Shown here one piece after another: positions 26,371 to 34,528 of a stretch of 64,000 nucleotides of DNA (positions are counted from its first letter, which is position 1; every line of letters begins with the position of its first letter). Both the position numbers and the translations under genes were made by a program. Under the pieces are notes generated by a model. That model had not been told where the DNA came from. It worked only from the letters and a program-made list of their open reading frames with translations, and did not search any database. Source of the DNA: an uncultured Dehalococcoidia bacterium (lineage in GTDB: Bacteria; Chloroflexota; Dehalococcoidia; Lucifugimonadales; UBA3495). The stretch is from the NCBI GenBank assembly GCA_951812535.1, contig CATOSK010000004.1:487074-551073 (forward strand), read 5' to 3'.

Positions 26371-26588
26371 CCCCGAAATCGTCCGATTACCCACATATTG
26401 ACCCGCAAGCTGTCCTCGAAACCGTCATCCCTCACCGGCGACTGTCCCCATCCGCAGCCGCCTTGCCAACCCGGTCGTTGAGCCGCAGACGGCGCCTTCA
26501 AACCGAGGGCAATGATATACTCAAGTGTGGTTTCGGAACACTTGGACGGCATTGCAGCACCTGAAATGACGCAGGGAGGCCAGGACTG

Positions 26589-28616
26589 ATGACTTCGGTA
26601 ACAGACGGTCCGGCAACGCAACTACTGAGCCTGCCCGAGGAACTCATCCTGATGCTCCTGAACCAGGAAACCGGCTACTTTCACCAGGTGCCGGGCTGGG
26701 ACTTGAACTGCGCGGTCATCGGTGCGGTACTCGCCGAACTGTCCCTCATACACCGCATCGACACGGACATGGAGTCCCTCATCCTTCTGGACCAGGCGGA
26801 AGTTGGCAACCCGATCCTCGACCCGGTTCTGAAGGAGATCGCGGAGGAGCCCGCGCGGCGAAACGCCCAGTACTGGATCGAGCGGCTCGCCTCCCGCGCC
26901 GAGTCGGTCATCGACCTGAGCCTGGACCGCCTTGTCGACCTTAATATCCTGCAGCACCACGACGGCGAGTTCTGGACCCTTTCACAAAACATGGCCTGGC
27001 GGGGAACCGGGTCCGCGAACAGTGAAGGCACCGCCGTCGAGTTTGTCGAATCCCGCATCACGAACGTCATCTTCAATAATGAGATCCCCTCCCCGCGAGA
27101 TGCCGTAATCGTTTCCCTGCTCAATACCTGCGACGTCTTGCGATTCATATTCCAGGTGGATGAGGAGCAGGAGGAGCGCATTCAGGCCGTCTGCCGGTTG
27201 GAGCTCATCGGCCGCGCCATAGGCGAAGCGGTGGCCCACAACCTGGCCGGGCCCCTGCTTCGGCGTTCGGCCCTGACCAGGAGAATCCCGACCGTCTCCC
27301 TCCGCAAGACGCTGTTCAATTCCAACCTTCGTCAGGGCAACGTTCCTGCCCTATTTGCCGACCTCGCGCACGAGTACGGCCCGGTGTTCCAGATCCGTCC
27401 TCCATTCTCCAAGCCCCTTATCTTCCTGGCCGGAACCGAAACGAACCACTGGGTCCATCGGCGGGGTCGAATGTACCTCCGGGCCAGGGACTATTTCGTC
27501 GACTTCGAGAATGTCTATGGGGCTTCGGGAGTGTTGCCTTCCCTTGACGGCGCAGATCATTTCCGGCTGCGCAAGTCCCTGTCGGCGGCCTATTCCCGCA
27601 ACAGGCTGGCCGGGCAGATGGACGAAGTGTACGGGTATGTCCGAAAGCACATGGCCCAGTGGAAGGTCGGGGACGCCTACCCGGCAACGGGCATGAGCCG
27701 GAAATTGATCAACGCTCAAATCTCTCCCCTCATGGTCGGGGTTGAAACCCAGGACATCATCGACGACCTGTTGAAATTCAAGGAACGGGCGCTGAGCGTT
27801 CACATCATCAAGATAATGCCCAAATTCATGCTGAAAACCCCCGGCATGAAGCGTCGCGCGAAATTCATCCAACTGTTGATCGAACGGGTCCAGAGCGTGC
27901 ACACTCCCGCCCAGCGGGCCGGGCAACACCGGAATCTGGTGGACGATTACCTCAGCCTGCACGCCAGCGACCCACAGTTCATACCCGAATCCAACTTGCG
28001 ATTCGCCTTCACCGCCGCGTTGGTCGCCAGCGCCTACCTCGGGGACGCCCTGAGCTTCGCGCTGTACGCTATGGCGTCCCAGCCGGAGCTCTGCGCCAGA
28101 ATCCAGGCCGAAGCCGACGCCCTGTTCGCCGGCGGTGATCCGGATCCCAACGACTTTACCCCGTCCAACATTGATGTCACCCACCGCCTCCTCATGGAGT
28201 GCCACCGCATATACCCCATCGTTCCCATGTCGATCCGGAACGTGATGAATTCCTGTGTCGTCGAGGACTGCGAATTGCCATTGGGATCAAAGGTCTTCAT
28301 CGCCCAGACCGCCACGCATTACATGGAGGAAGTCTTCCCCGACCCCTTCAAGTTCGACATCGACCGCTACCTGCCTCCCCGCAATGAGCACCTCAGTCCC
28401 GGGTACGCGCCCTACGGGCTGGGCACCCACACCTGTCTCGGCTCCCGCTGGATGGAGTTGCAGCTGGCCGTCAACGTGCTGATGGTCGCCCACTACTTCG
28501 ATCTCCAGGTGTCACCGGCGAATTTCAAGCTCCGGTTCAACCCCTTGCCGTCGATGAAACCGAGCAGCAAGCTGAAGTTCCGCGTCGCCGGGCGGCGGCG
28601 CGAACTGACCGTCTGA
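26589..28616 (+). CDS. GPP34 (GOLPH3-like) domain fused to cytochrome P450
   Basis: This 675-residue protein joins two domains. Residues about 10-215 match the GPP34 family (Golgi phosphoprotein 3/Vps74, lipid-binding): LSLPEELILMLLNQETGYF, GAVLAELSLIHRIDTD, then YWIERLASRAESVIDLSLDR and LVDLNIL. Residues about 250-665 are a cytochrome P450: Glu537 and Arg540 form the ExxR motif in MECHRIYP, and the heme loop YGLGTHTCLG carries the ligand Cys616. The I-helix position shows ASAYLGDALSF instead of the usual AGxxT, so oxygen activation may be altered. There is no signal peptide. The ATG has GGAGG upstream. In eukaryotes GPP34 binds phosphoinositides; here it may place the P450 at the membrane near a lipid substrate (inference). 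Confidence 0.9.
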   Translation: MTSVTDGPATQLLSLPEELILMLLNQETGYFHQVPGWDLNCAVIGAVLAELSLIHRIDTDMESLILLDQAEVGNPILDPVLKEIAEEPARRNAQYWIERLASRAESVIDLSLDRLVDLNILQHHDGEFWTLSQNMAWRGTGSANSEGTAVEFVESRITNVIFNNEIPSPRDAVIVSLLNTCDVLRFIFQVDEEQEERIQAVCRLELIGRAIGEAVAHNLAGPLLRRSALTRRIPTVSLRKTLFNSNLRQGNVPALFADLAHEYGPVFQIRPPFSKPLIFLAGTETNHWVHRRGRMYLRARDYFVDFENVYGASGVLPSLDGADHFRLRKSLSAAYSRNRLAGQMDEVYGYVRKHMAQWKVGDAYPATGMSRKLINAQISPLMVGVETQDIIDDLLKFKERALSVHIIKIMPKFMLKTPGMKRRAKFIQLLIERVQSVHTPAQRAGQHRNLVDDYLSLHASDPQFIPESNLRFAFTAALVASAYLGDALSFALYAMASQPELCARIQAEADALFAGGDPDPNDFTPSNIDVTHRLLMECHRIYPIVPMSIRNVMNSCVVEDCELPLGSKVFIAQTATHYMEEVFPDPFKFDIDRYLPPRNEHLSPGYAPYGLGTHTCLGSRWMELQLAVNVLMVAHYFDLQVSPANFKLRFNPLPSMKPSSKLKFRVAGRRRELTV

Positions 28617-28958
28617 CCCGCCCCGGCCCCGCGCCCCGTACACTCCGCCCGATCTCCTCCCAAGGAGATGACACCCACCTAACCGCTCCCTCCATCATCC
28701 CCGCGCAGGACCGTCACTCCCGCCTCCGTTTCTCCCGTCATCCCCCGCAGGCGGAGACCCAGACCCCCGTAACCCCCCCGAGAGTGATAAACGGAGAAAA
28801 CCCTTCCTCCTCCCATCCCGTGCCGGCGGGGACCCATCCCCGCACCTCCCCCGGTTGTCCCTAGCCACGCCACCGATTACCATACGGGTGCTGGCAGACA
28901 AGGTGTCCGCCAGCACCGAACACCCCACCTTTCACCGTTGCAAGGATAATTGTTGACC
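28617..28958. other. Intergenic region with degenerate palindromic repeats
   Basis: The 342-bp gap contains worn copies of the dispersed palindrome (around 28690-28730 and 28734-28770), with mismatches in the stem. CTGGCAGACAAGGTGTCCGC near the end can pair partly with itself. No gene is supported. Confidence 0.6.
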
Positions 28959-29471
28959 ATGGAATACACTCTCGCCGACCTCGACGCCATGACCATCGCC
29001 GATGCCCACGCCCTCTCCTTCGATGAACGCGACCGTCTCCTCGACCTCATCATCGCTGACGGACGGCACCAGTCAACGGATGCCGTTTCCCACCGAATCG
29101 GCCTCTACTGCGACTATTTCGAGGAAGACCTCGTCCGCATGTTGAAGGTCCGGGCCGTCAAGGTCCTCTGCCGCGGCACCACCGCCTCCGGGTTCGACGG
29201 CGTCATCGTCGGCGACGACGAGGAATCCCAGTACCGGGCCACCCTCCAGCACGTCCAGACCACGCTCGAAGCCGCTCAGACCAGCTATGAGCGCGTCGTC
29301 ACCCTCGTCGTGTTCCTCACCGATATGCGGAAGTGGCCCCTCTTCAACCAGGTCTACCGGGAATTCATCCCCAACCCGCCCTGCCGCGCCGTCATCGGTA
29401 CTACCGGACTGGCCGAATCCCCCTTGCTCATCGAAATCGTCGAGTGCATCGCCTACCGGGTCCTCGCCTGA
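28959..29471 (+). CDS. RidA (YjgF) family protein with N-terminal extension
   Basis: The 170-residue protein ends with a RidA domain: QHVQTTLEAAQTSYERVVTL, VVFLTDMRKWPLFNQVYREF and PPCRAVIGTTGLAESPLLIEIVECIAY, including the arginine that binds the carboxylate of imine intermediates. RidA deaminases hydrolyse reactive enamines/imines such as 2-aminoacrylate. About 40 residues at the N-terminus (YTLADLDAMTIADAHALSFDERDRLLDLI) are extra and look helical. The ATG at 28959 is chosen; TTG codons at 28950 and 28953 are possible and sit nearer the AAGGA ribosome site. The gene stands alone. Confidence 0.8.
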   Translation: MEYTLADLDAMTIADAHALSFDERDRLLDLIIADGRHQSTDAVSHRIGLYCDYFEEDLVRMLKVRAVKVLCRGTTASGFDGVIVGDDEESQYRATLQHVQTTLEAAQTSYERVVTLVVFLTDMRKWPLFNQVYREFIPNPPCRAVIGTTGLAESPLLIEIVECIAYRVLA

Positions 29472-29472
29472 C

Positions 29473-29630
29473 CCAGGGCTATTCCATGAGTTCTGACTTG
29501 GTCCTTTCACCTCTCCTCCCGTCATTCCCGCGCAGGCGGGAATCCAGACCCCCGTCGTCTCTTCCCTGCAGTATCGTGTTGACCGTTCCCTGGAAGTTTT
29601 GGCCAATCTGGCACTCATGCGATTGCCCTC
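29473..29630 (-). repeat. 155-bp intergenic element, copy 2 (contains palindromic repeat)
   Basis: This is the partner of 25328-25482, starting right after the RidA stop codon and containing the palindrome at 29519-29555. The rest of the gap to 29812 holds a TATACT at 29671 but no gene. Confidence 0.85.
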
Positions 29631-29812
29631 CCCTGACCCCAGCAGCTCCCCGCCTCGCGCCAGGAGGGTGCTATACTCACGGCCAGGACATGGGGCCCAT
29701 ACTTGGGACCCATTCTCCAGCTTCAGGCTCCCGGCCCGGACAACTCACCCGAATGAATCCTGAATGAATCCCGGATCAATCCCAGGTCAATCAATGAACA
29801 GGAGGCAGCCAA

Positions 29813-30253
29813 ATGGCATTGGAGTTGGCATACAAGGTTAGAAGCTACAGCACCGGCACATTGGGACGGGCCATCTGCAACGCCCGCAATCACCATTGGG
29901 TTGCCGACGATGCCGGTGGCGAGCAGGTGGGCGCCGGCGAGCTCTTCTTCTCCGGCATCACCGCCTGTGCCGTCAACATGGTCCAGCGCCTGGCCAACCA
30001 GGGCGAAATTCCCCTGGACTGGATGGACGTTTCCGTGGAGGGCTACCGCGAGTCCGAAAAGCCCCCGGCCGATCTCACCCTTTACGACGACGTCCGGGTC
30101 CACTTCCAGATGTGGGGCGTGGACGACGACCAGGGACACCAACTGGTCGAAACCTGGAAGCAGCGTTGACCCCTCTATGGTTCGGTCGCCGTGGCGACCC
30201 CTGCTACCAGCGTCACCCTCGAAATTCACGCCGGAGCCCACTCCCGCACCTGA
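29813..30253 (+). CDS. OsmC-like protein, probable selenoprotein (Sec119 at in-frame TGA)
   Basis: The first 118 codons encode an OsmC-like protein with the first redox cysteine region GAGELFFSGITACAVNMVQR. The frame then meets TGA at 30167-30169, right where the family has its second cysteine: ETWKQR[TGA]PLYGSVAVATP corresponds to the usual RCPLY-type ending. Reading through gives 146 residues, the usual family length, ending at TGA 30251-30253, 44 bases before a terminator. A hairpin begins 15 bases after the TGA. I infer that TGA is read as selenocysteine; OsmC-like selenoproteins are known from marine metagenomes. OsmC proteins reduce organic hydroperoxides. The ATG at 29813 has AGGAGGCAG upstream. 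Without recoding, a truncated protein lacking one redox residue would be made. Confidence 0.85.
30184..30199 (+). promoter_or_regulatory. Predicted bacterial SECIS hairpin (OsmC)
   Basis: GGTCGC and GCGACC form a 6-bp stem with loop CGTG. The loop starts 20 bases after the TGA, and its second base is G, as in known bacterial SECIS elements. Confidence 0.7.
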
Positions 30254-30296
30254 CGTTCCCGCGGCATCCTCACCGCCGTGCTAACCCGGACATGAC

Positions 30297-30336
30297 GGCC
30301 GGCGCCCCAATGAGGCGCCGGCCCTTTCCTTTTTTA
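30297..30336 (+). terminator. Rho-independent terminator after OsmC gene
   Basis: GGCCGGCGCC and GGCGCCGGCC form a perfect 10-bp stem with loop CCAATGA, followed by CTTTCCTTTTTT. Its position 44 bases after the second stop supports read-through to 30253. Confidence 0.92.
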
Positions 30337-30484
30337 CGATTCTCCCCACAGGAATCCCCAGGGTGAGCATAGCTCGGAATTCCATACCCTCTTTCCCGGC
30401 AATTCGCTCAACCCATGCGAAGGAACCCCCAACCGGATGCGATAAGATGTATGTAGTCGGCGAATAACCGGGAGGCCGTTCAAG

Positions 30485-32314
30485 ATCGACCCTGTCATCC
30501 TTGCCCTTCCACTCGTTGGGGCCGGCGACGAGTTCGCCCTGGTCCGCGACTTTGCGATTACGCTCGCCGTCGCCGGTGCAGCGCTAATCCTCTTCCGGCT
30601 CGTCAAGCAGCCGCCGGTCCTCGGATACCTGGTGGCCGGGGTTATCATCGGACCCTTTACCCTCCCCACACCCCTGGTCCGCGACCTGGACGTGATTCGC
30701 CTTCTGGCCGACTTGGGCCTGGTACTGCTCCTCTTCGGCATCGGCCTGGAATTGGGCTGGCAGCGCATCAGGCGGGTTGGCACCCGGGTCATGGTCATCG
30801 CCTTCGTTGAAATGACCATCATGTTTGCCATCGGTTTCGAGACCGGATACCTCCTGGGGTGGTCCCTCCTCGAAAGCGTATTCCTCGGAGCCGCGGTGAG
30901 CATCAGCAGCTCCGCTATTCTCGTCAAGATGCTCCGCGACACAAGCAGCCTCTTCACCACCCGGGGCCGCCTCATGGTCGGCATTCTCGTCGTCGAGGAC
31001 TTCGCGGCGGTGATCCTGCTCACCGTGCTGGCCGGTGCGGCCCAGACCGGAGGCACCGATGCCGGCTCGGTCCTCCTCCTCGCGGGCAAACTCGTAATCT
31101 TCGGCATCGCTTCCCTGGTGTTCGGCGCCCTCTTCGCTCCCCGCCTGGTCCACTTCGTTTCCCGCTACGAGTCCGACGAGGCCCTGCTTATTACCAGCCT
31201 TGCGCTCTGCTTCGGACTCGCCCTCGCCGGACAGCTGCTTGGCCTTTCCGCCGCCGCCGGCGCCTTCCTCATTGGCACTGTCCTCGGCGACACCGAGCAC
31301 AACGAGGAAATCGCCCGGGTGATGAACCCGGTCAAGGATATGTTCGCCGCCCTCTTCTTCGTATCCATCGGAATGTTGATGGACCTGAGCCTGTTGCCGG
31401 AATTCATCATCCCGGCCCTGGTTGTCAGCGCCGTGTTCATTGTCGGCAAGATTATCGCCGACACCCTGGGAAGCTTCCTGGCCGGATACGACGGCCGAAC
31501 CTCCCTCTCGGTGGGGATGGGGATGACCCAGATGGGAGAATTTTCCCTGGCCATCACCCGGGTCGGCGCCCTTCACGGCACCGTGGGCACCTTCGTCTAC
31601 CCGGTCATCACCATGTGCACCGCCATCACCGCCCTGTTCTATCCCTGGATCTTCCGCGGCGCCGGCGCCACCGCCGACTGGTTCCAGCGCAGGTCTCCCG
31701 GATTGCTGAAGGAATACGCCGAATACCTGTATATCGGCCTGACCATCCTCCGCAGCGCCTTCCGCCTCAGCAGCTTCCGCGCCCGCCGGATTCAGAGGAC
31801 CGTCCAGGTCGTCGCCCTCAACCTGGTGATAATAGTCTTCATCATATCCGTCGGCACTGGCATCCTCCAGTTCACCGGCCAGTTGGATAAACTCGCCCAC
31901 CTTCAGGAAAGCCTGTGGGGATGGATCGTCGCGGCCGGAGCGGTGGGGTTCTGCATCCCGTCCGCCGTAGCCATCTGGCATTCGCTGCGGACCCTGGCCG
32001 ATGAGCTGACCGAAGTCATCGCCCCCGGCTCTTCGACTCCCAACACCACCCTGGCGCGGAACATGCGCGTGGTCCTGCGGGACAGCTTCCTGCTGTTCCT
32101 TCTCCTGCTGCCGGCGGTCTGGGGCCTTCCCCTTCTGTCCCGCCTGGTTACGCTGGGAACCGTTTCCCTGCCCATCGCCCTGGCTCTCATGGCCGCCGCC
32201 GCCGCCGCTCTCGGATTCATCGGCTTTCATCTCCACGGCGTCCTGGAAAGTTCCTTCAGCCGCACCTTCCTCGGCCTGGATGACCCTCGCCGCCCGGAGC
32301 AAGACGAAGACTGA
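30485..32314 (+). CDS. Monovalent cation:proton antiporter, CPA2 (KefB-like)
   Basis: The protein has at least twelve membrane helices of the CPA2 type: RLVKQPPVLGYLVAGVIIGPF, LGLVLLLFGIGLEL, GAAVSISSSAILVKML, VVEDFAAVILLTVLAG and FVSIGMLMDLSLLPEF are family landmarks. It exports K+ or Na+ in exchange for protons, or forms a regulated efflux path. A further membrane region (about residues 420-600) replaces the usual cytosolic NAD-binding domain. The first ordinary start (GTG, 30632) lies inside the first conserved helix, so translation must begin earlier. The frame is open back to 30446, and the best site is ATC at 30485, nine bases after GGAGG; this would be a rare start codon. Length would be 609 residues. 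Confidence 0.85.
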   Translation: MDPVILALPLVGAGDEFALVRDFAITLAVAGAALILFRLVKQPPVLGYLVAGVIIGPFTLPTPLVRDLDVIRLLADLGLVLLLFGIGLELGWQRIRRVGTRVMVIAFVEMTIMFAIGFETGYLLGWSLLESVFLGAAVSISSSAILVKMLRDTSSLFTTRGRLMVGILVVEDFAAVILLTVLAGAAQTGGTDAGSVLLLAGKLVIFGIASLVFGALFAPRLVHFVSRYESDEALLITSLALCFGLALAGQLLGLSAAAGAFLIGTVLGDTEHNEEIARVMNPVKDMFAALFFVSIGMLMDLSLLPEFIIPALVVSAVFIVGKIIADTLGSFLAGYDGRTSLSVGMGMTQMGEFSLAITRVGALHGTVGTFVYPVITMCTAITALFYPWIFRGAGATADWFQRRSPGLLKEYAEYLYIGLTILRSAFRLSSFRARRIQRTVQVVALNLVIIVFIISVGTGILQFTGQLDKLAHLQESLWGWIVAAGAVGFCIPSAVAIWHSLRTLADELTEVIAPGSSTPNTTLARNMRVVLRDSFLLFLLLLPAVWGLPLLSRLVTLGTVSLPIALALMAAAAAALGFIGFHLHGVLESSFSRTFLGLDDPRRPEQDED

Positions 32315-32319
32315 ACTGG

Positions 32320-32349
32320 CCCCGCTCGTTTTGCCCCCGCACCGGCCCG
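32320..32349 (+). repeat. 30-bp direct repeat, left copy
   Basis: CCCCGCTCGTTTTGCCCCCG followed by CACCGGCCCG recurs at 33290-33319 with one mismatch. The two copies bracket the HAD gene. Confidence 0.9.
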
Positions 32350-32405
32350 GTGACCCTTCAACTGCCGCCATCGCCCCGGTCATCGTCCGCGGTTGGGGGG
32401 AGCAA

Positions 32406-33143
32406 TTACCCCATAGAATCAAGAATCGGGAGAACTGCATTCAGATCCTTGGCCTGTGGGGCCGCTATCTTTCTCTCGTTCTCCAGTTGTTTTCCGCTCC
32501 TGTTGACCCATATCGCCCTCATCCCAGCCGCCAACGCCCCTGCGACATCCCCTTCCAGCGAATCGCCGACGTGGATGCAGTCACCGGCGTTTCGCCCCAT
32601 CCTTCCCGCGGCCGTTTCGAATATCGACCGGTCCGGCTTGGACACACCAACGGACTCTGAAATTACTATGGGATCGAAATACTGGATGAGACCCATCCGT
32701 CTCAGCTTCGAGGTTTGCTGCTCCGCACTCCCGTTGGAAATGACGCCCATCTGCGCTCCGCGACCCGCCAGGTTGTTCAAGACGTCCGACACGTCCTCGA
32801 ACATCCGCCAGTTGGCCTCATAGGCTTCCAGGTAATCGCCAAAGATGGCTTCGGCTTCCCGGTCCGAGACTGTTCGGCCTATGACTTCCCGGCACCGCCT
32901 CGTTCGTTGTTCCGCGAAAGTTATGCTCCCTCTCAGGAATTGTTCCATGTATTGGCTGCTTGCATCCCGCCATTGGTTATAGAATTCGGATGCTGTCTGC
33001 GCTTTGAGGATATCCCGGTGCTTGCCGAAGAAAAGCTCCGCGGCCCTCTCTTCGGCCCAGTCATGGTCGAGAAGGGTTCCATCGATATCGAAGAATAGAG
33101 CGCCGCTAAAAGGCTTAATGGACGTATCTCGGGCAATCGGCAA
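32406..33143 (-). CDS. HAD-family hydrolase (haloacid dehalogenase-like phosphatase)
   Basis: The 245-residue protein has the four HAD motifs: FFDIDGTLLDHD (nucleophile Asp), VISNGSAEQQ, SKPDRSIF (lysine) and CIHVGDSLEGDVAGA (metal aspartates). The helical cap between residues 25 and 110 is type C1, as in YjjG/PhnX-like nucleotidases and phosphatases. Substrate unknown. I chose a TTG start at 33143, eight bases after GAGAGG; an ATG at 33191 would add 16 residues. It is flanked by a 30-bp direct repeat and lies opposite to its neighbours. Confidence 0.88.
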   Translation of the reverse strand: MPIARDTSIKPFSGALFFDIDGTLLDHDWAEERAAELFFGKHRDILKAQTASEFYNQWRDASSQYMEQFLRGSITFAEQRTRRCREVIGRTVSDREAEAIFGDYLEAYEANWRMFEDVSDVLNNLAGRGAQMGVISNGSAEQQTSKLRRMGLIQYFDPIVISESVGVSKPDRSIFETAAGRMGRNAGDCIHVGDSLEGDVAGALAAGMRAIWVNRSGKQLENERKIAAPQAKDLNAVLPILDSMG

Positions 33144-33289
33144 AACGGTACCTCTCAACCAACGAGGCCTCACGCTTTGTGGTCCGGTCATGCTACCGAA
33201 TGTTGTGGGACCGGTCCAACAACACCCCTTACCATACCCGGTATGATCCCGGCCGGGAGGCCTCCTTCTTGCCTCCCGAATGAGACCCT

Positions 33290-33319
33290 CCCCGCTCGTT
33301 TTGCCCCCGAACCGGCCCG
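33290..33319 (+). repeat. 30-bp direct repeat, right copy
   Basis: Partner of 32320-32349. It lies 64 bp upstream of the selenoprotein gene at 33383, inside its likely leader. Confidence 0.9.
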
Positions 33320-33382
33320 CCGGGTGTTATCATGTTGCCCAGCAAGTTTCCGCCGGACACGCCGGTGCTCAGGGAGGCTACC

Positions 33383-34318
33383 ATGCGCGTTTGTTCGTTC
33401 CTGCCCAGCGCCACCGAAATCGTCTACGCCCTTGGCATCGAGGACCAGCTCCACGGTGTCACCCACGAATGCGACTTCCCCGCCGCAGCCAAGGAGAAAC
33501 CCTGGGTTGTCCGCAGCGTCTTCGAGGCCATGGACCCCCAGCCCACCAGCGGCGAGATCAGCCGGGTCATCTCCGAGCGTCTGGAGCAGGGTCTTGGCAT
33601 CTACCAGATTGACGAGGACATCCTCAAGGAAGCCAACCCGGACCTGATTCTCACCCAGGCCATCTGCGAGGTTTGAGCAGTCTCCTCTCGGCAGGTCGCC
33701 GAGACCACGGCCGCCCTGGACCAGCAGCCCGAGGTCATGTCTCTCGATCCCCAGTATGTCGGAGACATCCTCGATGACATCCGCCGCGTCGGGCAGGCCA
33801 CCGGTCAGGATGAAAAGGCCGAAGAGGTGGTGTCGCGGATGCAGTCACGCATCGACGCCGTCGCTGCCAGGGCCACCTTGGCCGACTCCCGCCCCCGCAC
33901 GCTGCACCTGGAATGGGTTGACCCCCTGATGTGCGGCGGACACTGGGTCCCGGAGATGGTTGAAATGGCCGGCGGCGAAAACTGCTTCGGCGACAAGGAG
34001 ACCGGTTCCTTCCAGCTCGACTGGGAGGACGTCATCGCCAGCCGTCCCGAGGTCATCATCTTCATGCCCTGCGGCTTCGAGGTGAAGCGGGCCCTGGAGG
34101 ACGTGCCCATCCTGTCCGGCAAGGAGGGCTGGGAGTCCATGCCCGCCGTGCAGAACAACCGGGTCTACGCCATCGACGCCAGCGCCTACACCAGCCGCTC
34201 CGGCCCCAGGCTCGTGGACGGGCTGGAAATCATGGCGGAAATGCTCCACCCCGAGCTCTTCTCCGGCATGATCCCCGAAGCTGGCGCCCTCCGCGTCTAC
34301 ACCAACCCCGCCGCCTAG
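33383..34318 (+). CDS. Cobalamin-binding/ABC substrate-binding-type protein, probable selenoprotein (Sec98 at in-frame TGA)
   Basis: The protein belongs to the BtuF-like periplasmic-binding fold family (PF01497 type): MRVCSFLPSATEIVYALGIE, THECDFP, and after the TGA SLDPQYVGDILDDIRRVGQATG and ASRPEVIIFMPCGFEVKR. The frame is interrupted once by TGA at 33674-33676 within TQAICEV[TGA]AVS; close relatives that I recall read CxVCAVS, so TGA replaces a conserved cysteine and creates a C-x-x-U motif. A 7-bp hairpin with loop AGGTC begins ten bases later. Reading through gives 311 residues with strong homology on both sides. No signal peptide is present, so it is probably cytoplasmic. The ATG has AGGGAGG five bases upstream. 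Ligand binding to a corrinoid is inferred from the family; the window also has a B12 riboswitch and cob genes. Confidence 0.87.
33686..33704 (+). promoter_or_regulatory. Predicted bacterial SECIS hairpin (cobalamin-binding-type protein)
   Basis: TCTCGGC and GCCGAGA form a perfect 7-bp stem with loop AGGTC. The loop begins 17 bases after the TGA (16 bases between). The GGT in the loop resembles the loop of the E. coli fdhF element. Confidence 0.8.
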
Positions 34319-34353
34319 AACAGCCTCTGTGGAGTGTCATCACATTTATTTTT

Positions 34354-34391
34354 CCGTCATTCCCGCGCAGGCGGGAATCCAGACCCCCGTT
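34354..34391 (-). repeat. Dispersed palindromic repeat
   Basis: CCGTCATTCCCGCGCAGGCG followed by GGAATCCAGACCCCCG, between two convergent genes. Confidence 0.9.
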
Positions 34392-34471
34392 CCCATCCCC
34401 AAGGGGGGACACCGTCAATCACTACCTCCAAAGACTGTGTGCGATCGTCAGAATCACTCCACCCGGCAAAG

Positions 34472-34503
34472 TTAAGGGCTGGCGCGTCCGCGCCAGCCCT
34501 TAA
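34472..34503. terminator. Bidirectional terminator between convergent genes
   Basis: TTAAGGGCTGGCG and CGCCAGCCCTTAA form a 13-bp perfect stem with a six-base loop that can pair further. It lies between the stops at 34318 and 34529. Confidence 0.85.
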
Positions 34504-34528
34504 CAAAATCAGCCCTTCCCACACTCCG

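Noticed and set aside
30584..32440. 618-codon open frame on the minus strand opposite the antiporter gene
   Set aside because: It is an antisense shadow of a GC-rich gene: low-complexity acidic/Gly-rich sequence, no family resemblance, and the sense strand encodes a clear CPA2 antiporter.
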